From: Dermanyssus gallinae
Lineage: Eukaryota > Arthropoda > Arachnida > Mesostigmata > Dermanyssidae
Direction: 5' to 3'
Length of the DNA stretch: 64,000 nucleotides
Assembly: GCA_003439945.1 (NCBI GenBank)
Contig: QVRM01001062.1
Location: 92,825-156,824 of the forward strand
Shown here: positions 1 through 13,728 of the stretch, in pieces
Layout: every line of letters starts with the position of its first letter
Position numbering within the stretch: position 1 is the first letter of the stretch
Position numbers and translations under genes: made by a program
Notes under the pieces: model-generated
The model's input: the letters and a program-made list of their open reading frames with translations, nothing else
What the model was told of the DNA's origin: nothing
The model's database searches: none

Positions 1-130
1 CGTGTTGTGTTGCACGAACCTTCCGTCGCCTGCTTGTACCTGGAATGTGAACAGAGCACCAGACCAATAGCATCTTAATAGTTCGCTCTGCACCCACGCA
101 CGCCTGTGTGCCATATAGATTTTACTAATA

Positions 131-225
131 AGGCGTTTCAATAATCATAAGAATAATACCTCTGAATGATGCGAATGAGGCGTTTCCATAATCATAAAAC
201 TAACAACCCTGAATGAATGCAATGA
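131..225. repeat. Two-unit tandem repeat, about 47 bp
   Basis: Two adjacent diverged units both begin AGGCGTTTC, continue with an ATAATCATAA core and end in a CTGAATGA stretch. The first starts at 131 and the second at 178. No coding potential is seen around them. Confidence 0.6.
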
Positions 226-501
226 AGATTAGCCAGAGCATTAGGAATGCATCCACCGGCTACGCTACGCCGTTGGGAGGAAGATTGCCGCGAGTCAATT
301 ACAAACTGCCCCTCAACTGACGCCGAAATTGAATCATAGACTTATGTTTGCGTTAGTAAAGATTATTAATTAGGTACTACAAACAAGCGCCACTTTGCAG
401 CTACTTTGGCTTTCGTAGCACAATCTTGTCATATTGGAATAAAACGCGACTATATTTACATCATAGTTTTACACTGCGTTTCATGTAGAAACGCCACAAC
501 G

Positions 502-532
<31 letters not shown>
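502..532. repeat. (TA)n microsatellite
   Basis: Uninterrupted TA dinucleotide run. It is the first of more than twenty similar tracts in the window; the longer ones are listed separately. Confidence 0.9.
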
Positions 533-1129
533 GCAGCGATGCCTGCAATTGGTAAGCTGGAACAAGTGGACACCACTACTGCCATAAAAATAACCGGTAG
601 TGGGGGAAATTGTCTCAAACAAATAGCCCTTCATTTGACACTCAGTAACTTGAAGCAACTTAGCAGGGCAAATCATTGAATGTATAAAATTGGTGTGTGA
701 CATTTCTCATAGGATAATTCATAATTCCGAACTACATTAAGCGCATAGCTTGCTCGAAGCGTTTTCACCTATTTACAACGTGTGCGGTATGGTCTGTATT
801 ATTTATATTACTTCTAACCAGATACCAGAGTTTCAAGATAACGTTCTCTGAGGTCGCATTTGAATTTGAGCAGAGAGTTGTCTGCCTGACGAAGACCCGT
901 ACTTTGCTCCAGTAAGAGACTCCTTCGATGTTTCTGATCGATAACTTTGACTGGTCGAGTTGGCGTGCGACAGAACAAGCAAGTTAGATGTGTTACCCCT
1001 TGCGAAATTGGGCGTTGCTTATGTTGAGGTTTAGATACAGTCCAAGGAATATACGCTTAATTTCAACTACGAAAGAGTGTTCTATAAGATTTGGAAACGG
1101 CAGAATGCGTATATGCATTGAGTCTCGCA

Positions 1130-1293
1130 TCTAGAGGCCCAGACTTGATCTCACTGCTCGCTTTTGGAGTCGGTAGAGCGGATCCGAAAAGGCGTATCTG
1201 TGCCAAACCATACACTTTTATAGCGTAAGTCAGGAGACTATGGACATAAGCGAAATGCATCGCAATCAGATAGTCCGTGGGAAGAATTCGCAC
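1130..1293 (-). mobile_element. LINE reverse transcriptase remnant (C-terminal part)
   Basis: The minus-strand reading has the segment LPTDYLIAMHFAYVHSLLTY followed by a YGLAQ-like end. This is the region after the RT catalytic core in CR1/Jockey-type LINEs. It closely parallels LPRQCLTAMYHAYVQSHLTY in the longer LINE copy at about 35.76 kb. Only around 50 residues survive, so this is a dead fragment. The family assignment rests on that internal comparison. Confidence 0.6.
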
Positions 1294-1844
1294 AGCTCCG
1301 TATAGAGATGCATTACTGTCAGCTATTGTTTAAATTTACATGTAATGTGCGCTTCAGAATTTATTATTTAAAAGGAAAACTCGGCTTGCCAAAAATAACT
1401 TCAGCCATAATGACGCACGAACTTTTAAAAAGAAACACTACTAAATCGCTTGATTACAAACGGCTTATGCTTTATCGACACAGCCACTGAAATCTACCTC
1501 AAGTACAGGAAAGAGCTTAATATCAACTTGGTGGGGGAGAGGTTGACCGGCGGACTGAATAATGGACAGTCATCAAAAGAGCCGCTTATAACGCTTATAA
1601 CAAGGGCTACAGCTCACGGTTTTTGGCCATAAGTTGCACATGGTCGAGAGCTGCTTTGACAATAGTGTGTATGCAAGCTATGTGGACGAGTGCAGATAGA
1701 CTAATACCACTGTATGCCATGTACTGCATTCATGGTTCATACGTCCCTATAGAATACTGTAAGAGGCCTATTTTAAGCCCAGCTAATACAAGCATATATT
1801 TACTCAACAGTCAATACTTGCTAAATAAACTCTGATGTATATTC

Positions 1845-1876
<32 letters not shown>

Positions 1877-2412
1877 TGATGTACTACGCTCATGATGCGA
1901 CTGGCTGTTACTCACCTTGCATAGAGATAGAGCAGATCTGCTGTTGATGCTTTGCCAGCAAGAACGGTAGCCACATGATTAGAGGCTCGATTGAAGATCT
2001 CTTCGAGTTTGGTGGGAGCGACCTCGTCTTCATTGTCGCTGTCGTGTTCCGCCGTCTTCCGAAGTCAACAGTTAGCACCGTAGCACCACGAAGTCATACA
2101 AAGAGGCCAACAACGAAAAATGAATTAACTTGGCTGACTGGCTCACTGTGGCTCCTTCATTAACGCCACTAGGGTTTAGTTTTTCCGTTTTTGCCTATTG
2201 ACTTCTTTGCTAATCTCCATCGAATACTAAATGTATACTATATGTATATATATATATATATGTAATGTTTATTTGGGATTGCTTTGATACAGAAATCTGC
2301 AAAATGTAAAAGATATCGCTTTAGAAAGAAGTTATCTGGATCAAACTTGCCGTAGTGAACAAGGACAAGTCGCAACTCGACCTAGAATTGCCGGCGATCT
2401 TCACTACTCCGT

Positions 2413-2414
2413 CG

Positions 2415-2488
<74 letters not shown>
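2413..2488. repeat. (TA)n microsatellite
   Basis: About 75 bp of nearly pure TA with one interruption near the start. Shorter TA tracts follow near 2533. The stretch from 1300 to 3110 otherwise shows no gene that I can support. Confidence 0.9.
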
Positions 2489-2493
<5 letters not shown>

Positions 2494-3112
2494 AAGCATT
2501 ATATATATTCTTCTAAATTATAATAAAATTGTATATATATATATATCAATAACTAAGTAGGTGCATATAGTTGACTGTCTTTACGCATATGTGTAATGTA
2601 CATACGAGAGACGTTTGTACAGCAGATAATATGCAGCTGTTTTGAGACTGACATTTCATTCATACTAAAGATGCCTGATAGTTTGCAGTAAAATACTTCT
2701 CACGGATTGTACCGAGTCGTCGTTTCTCCATTGTGTTAGCTGAGATTTCTCAGCTGCAACTGACTTGTTTATGTAACGAATGTTTAAAACTGAGCAACGT
2801 GTCATCCGCCTGAAGGATGCATTTGCGTGATGAGGCGATACGCAGCAGCATGTAAAATTATCTTAATCAGGTGTTACTATTCAGTAAGTACAATGTGTCG
2901 CCACTTGGTAATTGATGCCGTTTTCTCACGTTCGTCACGGCAGTTTTACAAAGAGCCAAAAAGGAGATCTGCCCAATAACCAACAGCGTTAGGCACTGCA
3001 TAGAGACAATTATCCAAACTTTTTGTTTATTTATACTACAGGAAAAAAGAAGGAAAATGCAACAGGAGCACGCTACAAGGTCTACGGCAACTGGGTCAGC
3101 ATGCATAATCAA

Positions 3113-3113
<1 letters not shown>

Positions 3114-3169
<56 letters not shown>
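3114..3169. repeat. (TA)n microsatellite
   Basis: About 56 bp of pure TA. The run creates a spurious Tyr-Ile repeat in the overlapping reading frame, so that frame is not taken as a gene. Confidence 0.9.
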
Positions 3170-3172
<3 letters not shown>

Positions 3173-3226
3173 TTTGTTGTATGGAGAAAAGTTAAATACT
3201 ATTACGTACTACAGCTGCAAGTAGGT

Positions 3227-3325
3227 AATGAGAAGGGTCCCACTTCATCCCGTCTCGAGCAGTGTGAGACTCGACCCCAGCGAATGGATGCTAGTCCGCT
3301 GAGACCCATACCCCCACTAACTGCT
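3227..3325 (-). mobile_element. tRNA-like SINE fragment
   Basis: The minus strand carries GGGTCGAGTCTCACACTG, a good match to the RNA polymerase III B box (GGTTCGAnTCC). It is preceded by GTATGGGTCTCAGCGGA. The same arrangement is at about 36.74-36.80 kb on the minus strand, where the B box reads GGTTCGAGTCCC. Two dispersed copies with the same flanks support a tRNA-derived SINE family rather than a functional tRNA, since no cloverleaf closes around it. Confidence 0.5.
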
Positions 3326-3606
3326 AATGCAATGAGGTCAACACTAACCGGATCAGCATGCCGAATAAGCTATAGTCACAATTCAAATGGGCGCGATTAT
3401 CATCATTAGCATGATAACGTGTAGTCTGTATATCTGTGATTGAGAAGAACAAAAAAGCGATGTTTGCATTTTGCCGTTGAACGTTGCTTAAAGGTACCAG
3501 CGTCTTCTTCAGCTCTTCTCGGTCGTATCTATACTGAAAAGTTGTTTGCATTTGCTATTTTTCTTATCGTACCATCGTCTCATCGATACAGAGACAAAAT
3601 CGCGAT

Positions 3607-4320
3607 GTGTCGCTACCTCGTTCGCTCATAGACTGTTACGAGGTTCAGTTGACCACCGACAGAGAGTTATCGGGTAGGCTGAGCAGATTGACGAAGAAAC
3701 TAGACAGAACGTTAGACGATCTCGTCGACGAGACGAGAGTACCGACCACAGCCAGAGTCAACAGCAGAGAAATATACTCGTTTAGCGCCGATGATACGAG
3801 GTTAGCGATTAAACTATTAACAACCAGAGCAGCTGCCGCGTATAGTCAACGTACCTGCTCCTGCTCCATCATAGATGGCTCTCGGTCTGTGGGTCTCAAC
3901 TTCGAAGTGCGCGAAGCACAACAACAACAACAACAACAGCTGTTAGGCACCCACTCGCGGAGATCATCCACATGTAAAACACCTCCGACGATCACTCACT
4001 GGTCCGACGATCACCTACACACCAAGATTACCTTACCGACGATCACCTACACACTTACTAACAGAAGAACATCAAGAAATTACCGGCGACCCAAAAAGCA
4101 CGTTCTTTTTCGAGTGGACTTTAACGTCTTCCTTTCTCTCTTCCGGAGTGTTCGCGCGTTCGTAGACAAAACAAACAAAACAAATATTTACCATTTCCCT
4201 TGCTCTCGCTTTCTCTCCTTCACTCTACCAGCGAGCGATTCGATTTACTCAAGTTCGTTCAGTTACTTTTGCCACCTCATCCAACTTTCAATCGATTCTG
4301 TCAGCTGTGTGTGCTTCTGA
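3607..4320 (+). other. Open frame of 237 codons, doubtful gene
   Basis: An open reading frame runs for 237 codons with a short glutamine run (CAA repeats at about 3920-3940). I recognise no domain. The first 110 residues are rich in charged residues; the rest is serine- and threonine-rich low complexity. Splice sites are not obvious. From about 4100 to 5250 the sequence is rich in pyrimidine runs and TTCGAGAC-like simple motifs, as in untranslated leaders or promoter-proximal DNA, so this may be an untranslated first exon of a gene not otherwise in view. Function unknown. Confidence 0.2.
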
Positions 4321-5361
4321 GTATGTTCGGCATTCGACACACGGGATTCGAGACTGTTTTCGGAAGGTGTTCGACATTCGAGACAGACAAACAGACTGAC
4401 ATACTACTACGATTTTCGGCGAGTGTTCGACACCACCACTATCTGTCAAACTGAACCGCATCGACAGCTGAAAACACAGACAAACTCGCGCCACCCTCGA
4501 CTCAAGCGACCAGAATCTGAGCTCGTTCCGAGTTTTAGCGGATACTGCGGAACCATCGGGTAGGCGCTTCCGACAGATAGGGGCGAGCGGACGAATCGTC
4601 GTGGCTAAGAGGAGAAGAAAGAGGAGAAGAAATCGAATCGAAATAGACACAGAGACAGTACGTCGGGAAGACGAGAGAGAGAGCTAAATGGGAAAGAGAG
4701 AAATAAAAAAAATAGGAAGAGAGAGCCATAACACCTTCTCGGTGTAGGTCTTGGAACGATAATTCCTCGAACAGATAGATCTATCTGGTTGTGTCGTGTT
4801 TGTGTCGTCGGCAACTCTCGTGTCCCTGGTGTCTGTTGTCAGCTGAACCGACTGAAACTTCTGTGAAACAGTTAGTTGCTTCTCGTCGTTGTCGAATGGG
4901 TGTTTCTCCATCTTCTATTCCTATTCCACCTGCTTGCAAGATATCTGTCGTTGTTTTAAAAGAAAAACATCTTTCTATTCGTGCTCTTTTAGTTCTTTTC
5001 TTTCTTCTTTCCCTTCTTCGTCCTCTTGCTTGCATCGCGTTCGTTGGGTGTTGACGGCAGACGTAATTACTCCGCTTCCTGCGCACACACTTTTTGATTA
5101 TATAGGGTTATACACTATAGGGTCAAATGTTCACGATCTGTCATTCCGTATCTCTCGGTGGTCATGTCATCTTGTTTGCTTACCCTTCCTATATCCGTTG
5201 AGTCATCTGGTGTCAACGGCGCCCTCGTCGATGGGGTCGAAGTAGCTTTTCTATTTTGAAGTTCCAAACTTCAACAAAACGATACGCGATTTGTTTTTAT
5301 TTTTGACTGTCTCGGACCCGGCGCATGCGTTCGCGGGGGGGGGAGACAATTGTTATATGCC

Positions 5362-5397
<36 letters not shown>

Positions 5398-5705
5398 TAG
5401 TAACGAAAGATTCATATTTCACTAATGCGTAGGTTTATCCAATACCCAACATTGCGAGCAACAGTATTTGTCATTAGTATGAAGGGTGCCCATTAGGATA
5501 TGTGTATGCATTAGAATTGTTTTGTGGTTTTACTTTCATTTTTAACGTATATTTAACTTTATGTTATAATATTTCCTGCCACAAAGTGTTTACTGTTGTC
5601 TTTTGCGTCTAACCTGACGTTTTCATTGGTGAGGTCTGAGTTTTCAGACTTCAGGTTCTATGCCGCCCTGATTACCATTACTATTCCTAGCGCTACGGTT
5701 ACACA

Positions 5706-5738
5706 CGACAGTTTGCTGTTATATTACACAAGTCTTAG

Positions 5739-5770
<32 letters not shown>

Positions 5771-5799
5771 GACTTGTGTAATATAACAGCGAACTGTCG
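5706..5799. repeat. Palindrome: 32-bp arms around a TA tract
   Basis: Left arm 5706-5737 and right arm 5768-5799 are reverse complements with one mismatch in 32. The loop is about 30 bp of TA repeat. The structure would extrude as a cruciform or fold as a hairpin. No transposase or obvious target duplication is seen beside it. Confidence 0.85.
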
Positions 5800-6399
5800 A
5801 AACTATATATGTTTTTTATTTGCTATAACAGTGATCATTGGTAATTGTCACCGTTGCAGATATGGTTGAACTTGTTCTTCTTTCATAGATGTTCGTTTTT
5901 TAGAATAGCACCTTTGAGGCACCCTTATTTTTGATTTCTCCAATAAAAATAGAAGCGCGGAGTTTTGTAGTCGAGAGTCAGAAACGTTGCCAAAATGCTG
6001 TAATTACAAAAGCTATAAAGGTCGTCCGGTGGAAATGTAGGGGCGAGTTTATAGCATATCTCATTATAACATCTAGTAATCATATTATCATGTTATCACT
6101 AATTATATGATGAATATGGGTGAATATATATATATATATATATATTATATAATAAAGGTTGCCGTCACCAGCTCTTCGACTTCTTCTTCTACGATTTAGT
6201 TTTTTTCGGCAATAAACGTATGTATATTGTTGTGCGTTGCAGTAATTAGAGCTCGAGTTTTATTTTCCGTCGTTGTATGGTTCACGTGATTGCATAGCTT
6301 CATGTTATCTCTCCTCATCCAACCTCCTTACAACATTGCTATTTTTTGTCGGGTTGTCGTTTGCTCTATTTGCTTCTCCTATATATATCCAATTGCAAG

Positions 6400-6660
6400 C
6401 TGTTTTCGGGGTGTCCGACCAGCAATGAAATGTTATTATGATGATTATAGGTGAGCAATGAAATGAATAACATGACGCTGCCACTAACTAGAACCTTACG
6501 GACGATTTCTCCAGCAGCTAGACATGCATAGCTATATGTCGCATAACTGACTGCCAAACTGACTGGTAGACTGCTGCGTAATGAATTGTTCCAGGTCGAG
6601 AAGGGGTCAACCGAGGCAGTCGTTATCTTGACCCCATTCGGCTTGTTTTAAGCCTTCAAA
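6400..6660 (+). promoter_or_regulatory. Upstream region / 5' leader of EXOC4
   Basis: This is the stretch immediately before the EXOC4 start codon. It is singled out because a diverged reverse-complement copy of it, including the start of exon 1, lies in intron 2 at about 7880-8215. No TATA box or initiator can be placed with confidence, so the transcription start is not assigned. Confidence 0.35.
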
Positions 6661-9600
6661 ATGTCGCTGGCTGCAGGCGGTCCAACGAGGCCACCGCGCT
6701 CCTCAAAGACTTCGCGCGAGTCCTCCGCAAGTGGACTTATCTCAGTGATCCGAGCTTTGTCGTCGAGTCAGGACAACGAAGACAGGTACATTTATTGCAT
6801 CCGCCCTCCCGTTATCACACTATCGCTGTGTTCGTTTTTGTGTGCGCGTAGTGGTCTTCTGAATTGAGGAGCTGATTGTTCTGTTTTAACTATGGTTTTA
6901 AAATCGTAACCAATAATATATAACCAATAAGCCAATATGAACTATCCTTGTGTTTTTTTTTAACAACAGATTGCGTTTCGTCCTAACGTTGTGTGCGTTT
7001 TTCTCTATGTATGCGACGTGATCCCTGGGTGCTAGGGATCGGGAAAAGAGCCGACTAGAGAAGGAGTTTAAGCGTTCGGATCAGCGCCTGGACGTGCTGA
7101 TCGAAGGCCACAGTGATGCCCTCACTCGAGCTATGCAGGATTTCAACAAGATTTCGTCAAGGATCACTTCATCTAGGGATCGTGTTAAGCAGGTTGGTTA
7201 AGGAATAGTCAGTCCTGTCATCTGGCTTGCTGTGCTACATTAACTCATTAGATATTATACATCCCAATATAAATAATATGTATGGATACATTGTAAAATA
7301 AATACCGAATCAGAATGAATATAAATGCCGAATGAATTGAAAATAAATACCGAAATACATTGAATAAATAATAAATTGAATATAAATTGTCCAAACTATA
7401 TTTTTAACTGCGGTAAAAGTCTTGTGGCTTTGGAGACGCAGAAAAGCGTCTTGGCCTTCGTAGCCAACTGCATAAAAGGAGCCTGACTTACAGGAGAATA
7501 CGAAGCGAACTAAGGCAGAGTTTGAAGAGGGCCTCCAAACTAACTACCAAGACAGAAAAGCTTTTGAGAAAGGGCCAACTTAGGCTATACGCTATGGCTC
7601 TGGTGTCCATATGGGACGAGGGAGGCTCGCCAGGAATTCTCAGATTTCGGTTCACGAAGGCCTCCGTTGGAGGAGGCAATAGGCTCAGGTGTGATACGGA
7701 ACGAGCACATAAGGCAAGCAGCCCAGTTAGCACCGTTTCCTGCGTTTTTTGATGAGGCGCTGAAGACATTTCGTCTGCCCTAAGAATGGAAAGAAAACCT
7801 ATGCTGCGTTATTTCAAAAGGAAAGAACGACCCATTCTGGTTCCCTCGTCGTACCACGGTATTGCAACGAAAGCTCAATATCTAAAGAGTAATTCAGAGA
7901 CCGATGCACGATGTCAGCTGCTGCTAAAGAGGAACGCGATGGTCGCGTTGTACCGCCTGCGGCCAACGATCTGAATTTTAAAGGCTTTAAAACAAGCCGA
8001 ATCGGATTAAGATAGCGTCTGCCTCGATCGACCCCTCCTCGACCTAGAAAAATTCATTACGCAACCGTCCGTCAGTCAGACGGGACCAGTTATGCGATAT
8101 ATGTAGTGCATAACTAGCTAGAATGTAATGCTGCATAACTAGCTAGCGTGTTGAAATTGTCCGTAAGGTTGGTCGGGGCGTCATGTTATTGCTGACCGGA
8201 CACTCCTACCTAAAGAGGCGCATCTATGCGCTGGGTTTGTGAACTTCAGTGCAGTCTTCGACACAGCGTGGCGCGCAATTTTCTTTGTCGACAGACATTT
8301 CCTGGAGATCAATTTAAATAAAAAGCTCTAGTGTCACTGTTATCCTTTTGTGCGGTGACAGAGCTTCCCAAGCTGTCGAGGACGATAGCGATTGGTCTTC
8401 GACCTGAATATAGCGCCAACATCTTTGTATGCAATACAAGACGTCTGGCGTTATCTAACTAAGAAGCCCCAAGACGGTTTTAAAGCCAACTTGTTGAAGC
8501 AGCTGAATTAGTGTTGCATCGTAACAGATCTCTCGAAATGTAAAATACGATGGTGCAACCAACACTATTAACATGTAACTTATGTATGAACCAATCAATG
8601 AACAAATTAATTTAAAAAATATATATATATACTCGTATATATGCATTTTTGTTTTCTCATTATGTGTACATGCTTGATGTTCTTATTTGTCAGCCCAACT
8701 AAACTGTGTTTATTTTATTCAACTTAGAGTTTTTCGAATTATATACAACACATATTAGGAATATGCAATATGTTTGCAGAATTTTTTAGGTATTTTCTGA
8801 ATGCGATATGTTTAAATTTGAATGGCATGACCTCAAATATGCATAAATATTTATATGTATCTAAAACGTAAACTAAATGGGCTATGTATGCAGATGAAGC
8901 AGAAGCTCCTGACCGCTAAGGTGCTTCTTCAGTGTAAACGGGAAGAGCTTCGCCGGCTTTGGCTCGAGGCAGCGGAACACTCGCATGTCCTACAGCTACT
9001 GGAGCAAATCGAGGGGCTGAACGCGGTTCCACACAAGCTTGATACAAACATTTCTCTCGCCAGGTAAGCATCCGCAATAAGCTGCAAAGTATCTCTGCTA
9101 TCTGTGTATATACATATATATATTATTAAGGGTCCGTTATCTCAGGGCTAAACTAATAATATCCTTTCGGCCTAGCGATGGTCGAGCCCTCCCCGGTGTG
9201 CACGTGGCCTCGGAGCACACCAGGAAATGTTTGCCACTCATTTTCCGTTCGCTGCGATTGTCAAAAGATGTGGCCCATCTGCGTTTCAAGTCCCATTTGT
9301 AGTGAATAATACCAGCTGAAAATTCAGGTGATACCACTAAATGGTTATGAGTACATTAGTGCCCCGTAGCATTTGAGGCCTTGTCTCTCTCTTTGGACTC
9401 ACTGCCACAATTGTAATGCGTAGAACCTATTCCAGGTAATTTCCGTTAATAGAGTGAGACATCGAACCATTTTATCTGTTGGAAACATGTCTGTAGCGGA
9501 GCGCTTGTATATTATATTTTCAGCAAGTCGCTATCGTTGGTCAATTATCTGTAGTCTACCTTACAACATAATTTATTTGTGCTCTATGTTCAGATATCTT

Positions 9601-12600
9601 CGAGCAACGAAAGACCTTATGAAAAGTGTAGCCCTGCTTGAAGGCGAACTTAGTGCCGTGGACGCCCTTCGAGAGGTAAGTGGTGCATAGTGACGAGCAG
9701 CTGACGAGTATATTCGAATTGAAATAAAGCAACGTATTCTTTAAGGGAGTGCAAATAGCCTATCGTTATAATGATCATAATTTAATATTAAACCAATCTG
9801 GCATTCTCAACACGTTAACTTGGCATACCCGGCATTTCGGCACTAGCTTGTCGGAGATGGAGCAATATTCGTTTTACGTTTGTTTCAAGACTTGCGCGTT
9901 CGTTTTGTTTTATTGCTGTTGGTGTTAGAGTTGTGTTGCCACGTATAGAGTGCAGTTGTCTTATATACATTTTTGTTTTTTTGTGACTTAATATGCTGTT
10001 TTTAGTTTACAACCAATGGCCGAGGCACTTGGATTGGTGGGGTTTTTGTGTATCGTGTTGCATCTCGTTGGTATAGGTGTGAGATTCTACAGTTTGTTCC
10101 TTCTCGCTGCATTGTATGCGTAGGTAAAGGACAGCCTTCAACTACAGAAGGAGCAGCTTCACGAGAAGCTCATGGCTGAACTTCAGCGTCATCTGTACGA
10201 GGAGGTTTCACGTGACTGCCTCGAGATGTTTCGCAGATCCGGTAGAATACCCAATCCGAAAGCGGAACGGAGCGGTATCGGTCACCGGCTTATGCCTTCG
10301 GTCGAGGACAGTGAACTCCTCAAGCTTGAAGAGACTGCCGGTTCCGAACGACGGCTCGATTCGGAGCGACAGATAGTCATCCTCGTGAGATGTCTCGTGC
10401 TCCTCGCTAAAATCCCCGAAAGCGTAGAGATGATAAGGTAAAGGGACATGTTTTTGCCATCCAGATTCCTACCATTAATACTGGCAACGGCAAAGAATAC
10501 CCCATATATATATATACATACGGGCGTGGTTGCAAGGTTGTTCCGTAGAAACTTCGTGTGTTTGGACTGCTGATCATCAGTGTCCGGGTGAATACATGGG
10601 TATACTGCTCCCAAGGCCTCTATAGGATGGAGGTTCTGAATGGGTCAGACGCGAAAAATTCTGGTAGAACGCTTCTTCGCCACCGCAGGGCAAAATTTGT
10701 CTGCCGATCATTTTTATCCTATTAACCTGTAGGACAACTTCTTCGGCCTACGGGAATAGGGGCGCGAAGCTGGCTCAAATTGTTACGCGACTTTGGCCCT
10801 AAAACGCAATTCGTATTTTCACGGCTACGACGCACACAGCGGACACCGACTCTCTCGAACTAAGGCCGACAGCCACGTCAGAACAGCTACCTTTATTAAC
10901 GCAACTGTCATCAGATAATAGCATAGAATAAGTGTTCTGCAGACTGTCTCCAATCATACAAGATACTATTACGACGGTTATTTTAAAGGTCTTGGAATCC
11001 GTACTCCCTACTGTCATACGCGCATTAAGCAGAGCAAAAGTACCGCTACGTAGGAGCTCAGTGGATGCTAGCTCACTGGCCAGGCCGATGCAGCTGGCTT
11101 TCCGTGGCTACACCAAAGAAACTGCGCTTTTTCCCCGCTTTTTTCTACATCAACATCGGCACCAGAGAGCGTGACAGCCAGCGCAACAGCAGGGAAAGCA
11201 AGTAAAAAATGACTGAGATGACGACAGCATTACGGTCCGTGAATCAAAGACTCATTGACGCCCGGGAATTAGAGCACTTCTATGCGTGCACCCAATACGA
11301 GCATCTGGCAGCAGCGCTGCTTCTTTTGATACTATTGGGAGGGTTGACCAGGTAGCAGGGGTGGACCCGAATGTGGGCAAGCACTTTAATAACACTAATA
11401 ACATTGCATATTAGAGACTAATGGATTATGTGGATGAGATTGGGCTTAGCATTAACAGAAAAAAGACAGTAGTAGTTAAGTTTTGAGAAGATGGTCGATT
11501 GGCAGAAACGACGTTTTTAGGGCAATGCAGTACATTTTATATGTTGTACTCGCTCTTGGGTGATCTCCATTTGTTTAGCTGGCTTCATGACCATAGCAAT
11601 TTACTACAAAATATCTAAGTATCCTTGCAACGTAATTTTCCTATTTGTATTATTACATTGTCATTGTACGAAATTATGCTTAAGATGTCCGATTAAAAAG
11701 AAACATATTTTTTAGATGAGTGGTATTCTAGGTTATTCTAGGGCGTTCGAGCTATTTAATATGTATACTTTATAGTGGGTAATTCTGTAAGGCATTTTTT
11801 ATTTTTCTTGTCTAAAGATTTTTTGCTTTTCGAATAAAAAAATATAAACTAAGTGTGTAGCGCTCTAAATAGACTATGCCAAGAAATAAGAAAATAAATG
11901 TTGTCGTTTATATACACACGCTATGCCTTGGTTTTCGGTTTTAGGGATCGGTGCCAGAATTATCTGTTCTACGTGATGTCTCGAACAACAACGGCCGTGC
12001 TTGAAAGTGGCGAGGGTCCCGAACGGCTGCTGCAACTGTTGGAGCTAATTTTTGCCCAGTTTCACACAGTCGAACAGAGGTTAGTAACATTCGTTGTGTG
12101 ATGCGACGGTTAGAAGTTTTCTGACCACTGCGCTTCAGTGTGTGAAAATACATCCTAGAACTACTATAAGAATTGTATATCTATCTAGGAAATAAAATAA
12201 TTAAAGCACACATCCGCCTACGCCCAAGGGAAGTGTCTTTGATATTATATTTTTTTCTGAAAGTAGATCTAATATTATTAGATTTCGACGTAATGTTTAC
12301 CAATTTGTGTATCCATACATCAAAACAAGTCTCTAAAACGCGATTTGAAATGGTTTTTCTAGCTTCACCTCGGTGATTTCAAATACCGATTCGCGTGAAT
12401 TAAATTTGTTTTTATTTAAGAAATCGCACGTTGTTAGGCCGGGTGCGTTTATCCGGTGCTTTACTAGCGTGACTCCAAATGCAGAGGAAAAGTCTTCAGA
12501 GTTCAGCCCGGTGGGCTGGCGCGCTACCGTGATGAGGGAACGAATTTTTATCAAATTTGATTCGATATTCTTCAGCCAGAAATATCCGCGCCTCTTTTTC

Positions 12601-13666
12601 ATCTTGGGACAAATCACGAAGTACCCATTGAATCGATTTTTGTTGGTGAGTCTGAGGTTCGTCCGTTGCTGTTTTGGACGCATGGGGTACGTCGTTCAGA
12701 TTAAAACGCCCAGTTTAAAATGTTCTGTACCGTCCATACACACTTCCTAGGGATGAGACTTCATCCCCAATGGTCGACTTAAGCTATTCGAAACAGACTT
12801 GTGCATCTCACTCTCATTGGAGGTTGTAATGTACACAGCCTGATTTTCGGGTACGGCTGTTACGGCACCTTACATGCTTGTCATTTTCTCACACCGTTGT
12901 CTGTGGAAGAATCGACTCGAATGTTCTATTTAATCATCAACAAAAATAACGCTATTCCTACCGGCTTTATAGGCAATGTTAAGCGCTCACTCATTGACTG
13001 TTTCAAATTTCCTAGCATGTATCTTCGAAGAAACTAAGAAATGTTAACATTAGATTGATTGCATATGAACAAGAAGACATTTATTGTTCTCCATACACCT
13101 GCTTGCCCGCTAATGCTTTTCTGTTCGTTTTTCCTGTGTGTCGCGTGGTATCGGAATTTGGTATACTCTGGAAATTGGCATTTCGTTACTTGATGTGGGC
13201 ATGGTAGACATCGACTCGTACTGTCACATCTCGCCCCACATGTTACGACAGAGTACGACGATGAAGGCAATCCAATTCCCGTGTTGTACACGATGGAAGA
13301 CATCTCGTCAAAGATGCAGCATGTTCTCACCACTCTACTGCACGCGTATCTGGGAGCTGCCGGCGGACGCCAGGAGAGCCATAGCGCATTTGGCGTTTCC
13401 GTTGGCGACACAGTGGACGTTAACCTGTTTTTCGTACGCAAACGGCCATTCGGAAACACGGTGAACCCGACGAAGCAACGAAAATTCACCCTGTTCAAAT
13501 TCGACAACTCGCAGCTGGCCATTTCGAAAAGCAGCTACCTGCAGGAGCAGCAACAACAACAAGTAGCTAACGGCGGACCTGGTGGAGGCCACAAAGACAA
13601 AGGTAGGGTAATTGGGAACGATTGTTTTTATTTTTGTACGTTTAGCCTTCTTTATTGATTATCCTC

Positions 13667-13728
<62 letters not shown>

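Larger units (their letters stand above)
7193..8893 (+). other. EXOC4 intron 2 with nested relics
   Basis: This long intron holds an unrecognised 76-codon frame (7522-7752), a decayed inverted copy of the gene's own 5' end (7880-8215) and a short RT relic (8220-8330). The 76-codon frame starts MKRASKLTTKTEKLL, has no match I know, and is probably chance or transposon-derived. Confidence 0.5.

Noticed and set aside
3023..3409. 128-codon plus-strand frame with a Tyr-Ile run
   Set aside because: The frame crosses a (TA)n tract and a tRNA-like SINE; composition comes from the repeat, not from a protein.
13335..13592. Minus-strand open frames over EXOC4 exon 7
   Set aside because: They are antisense shadows of a well-supported coding exon whose plus-strand product matches Sec8.
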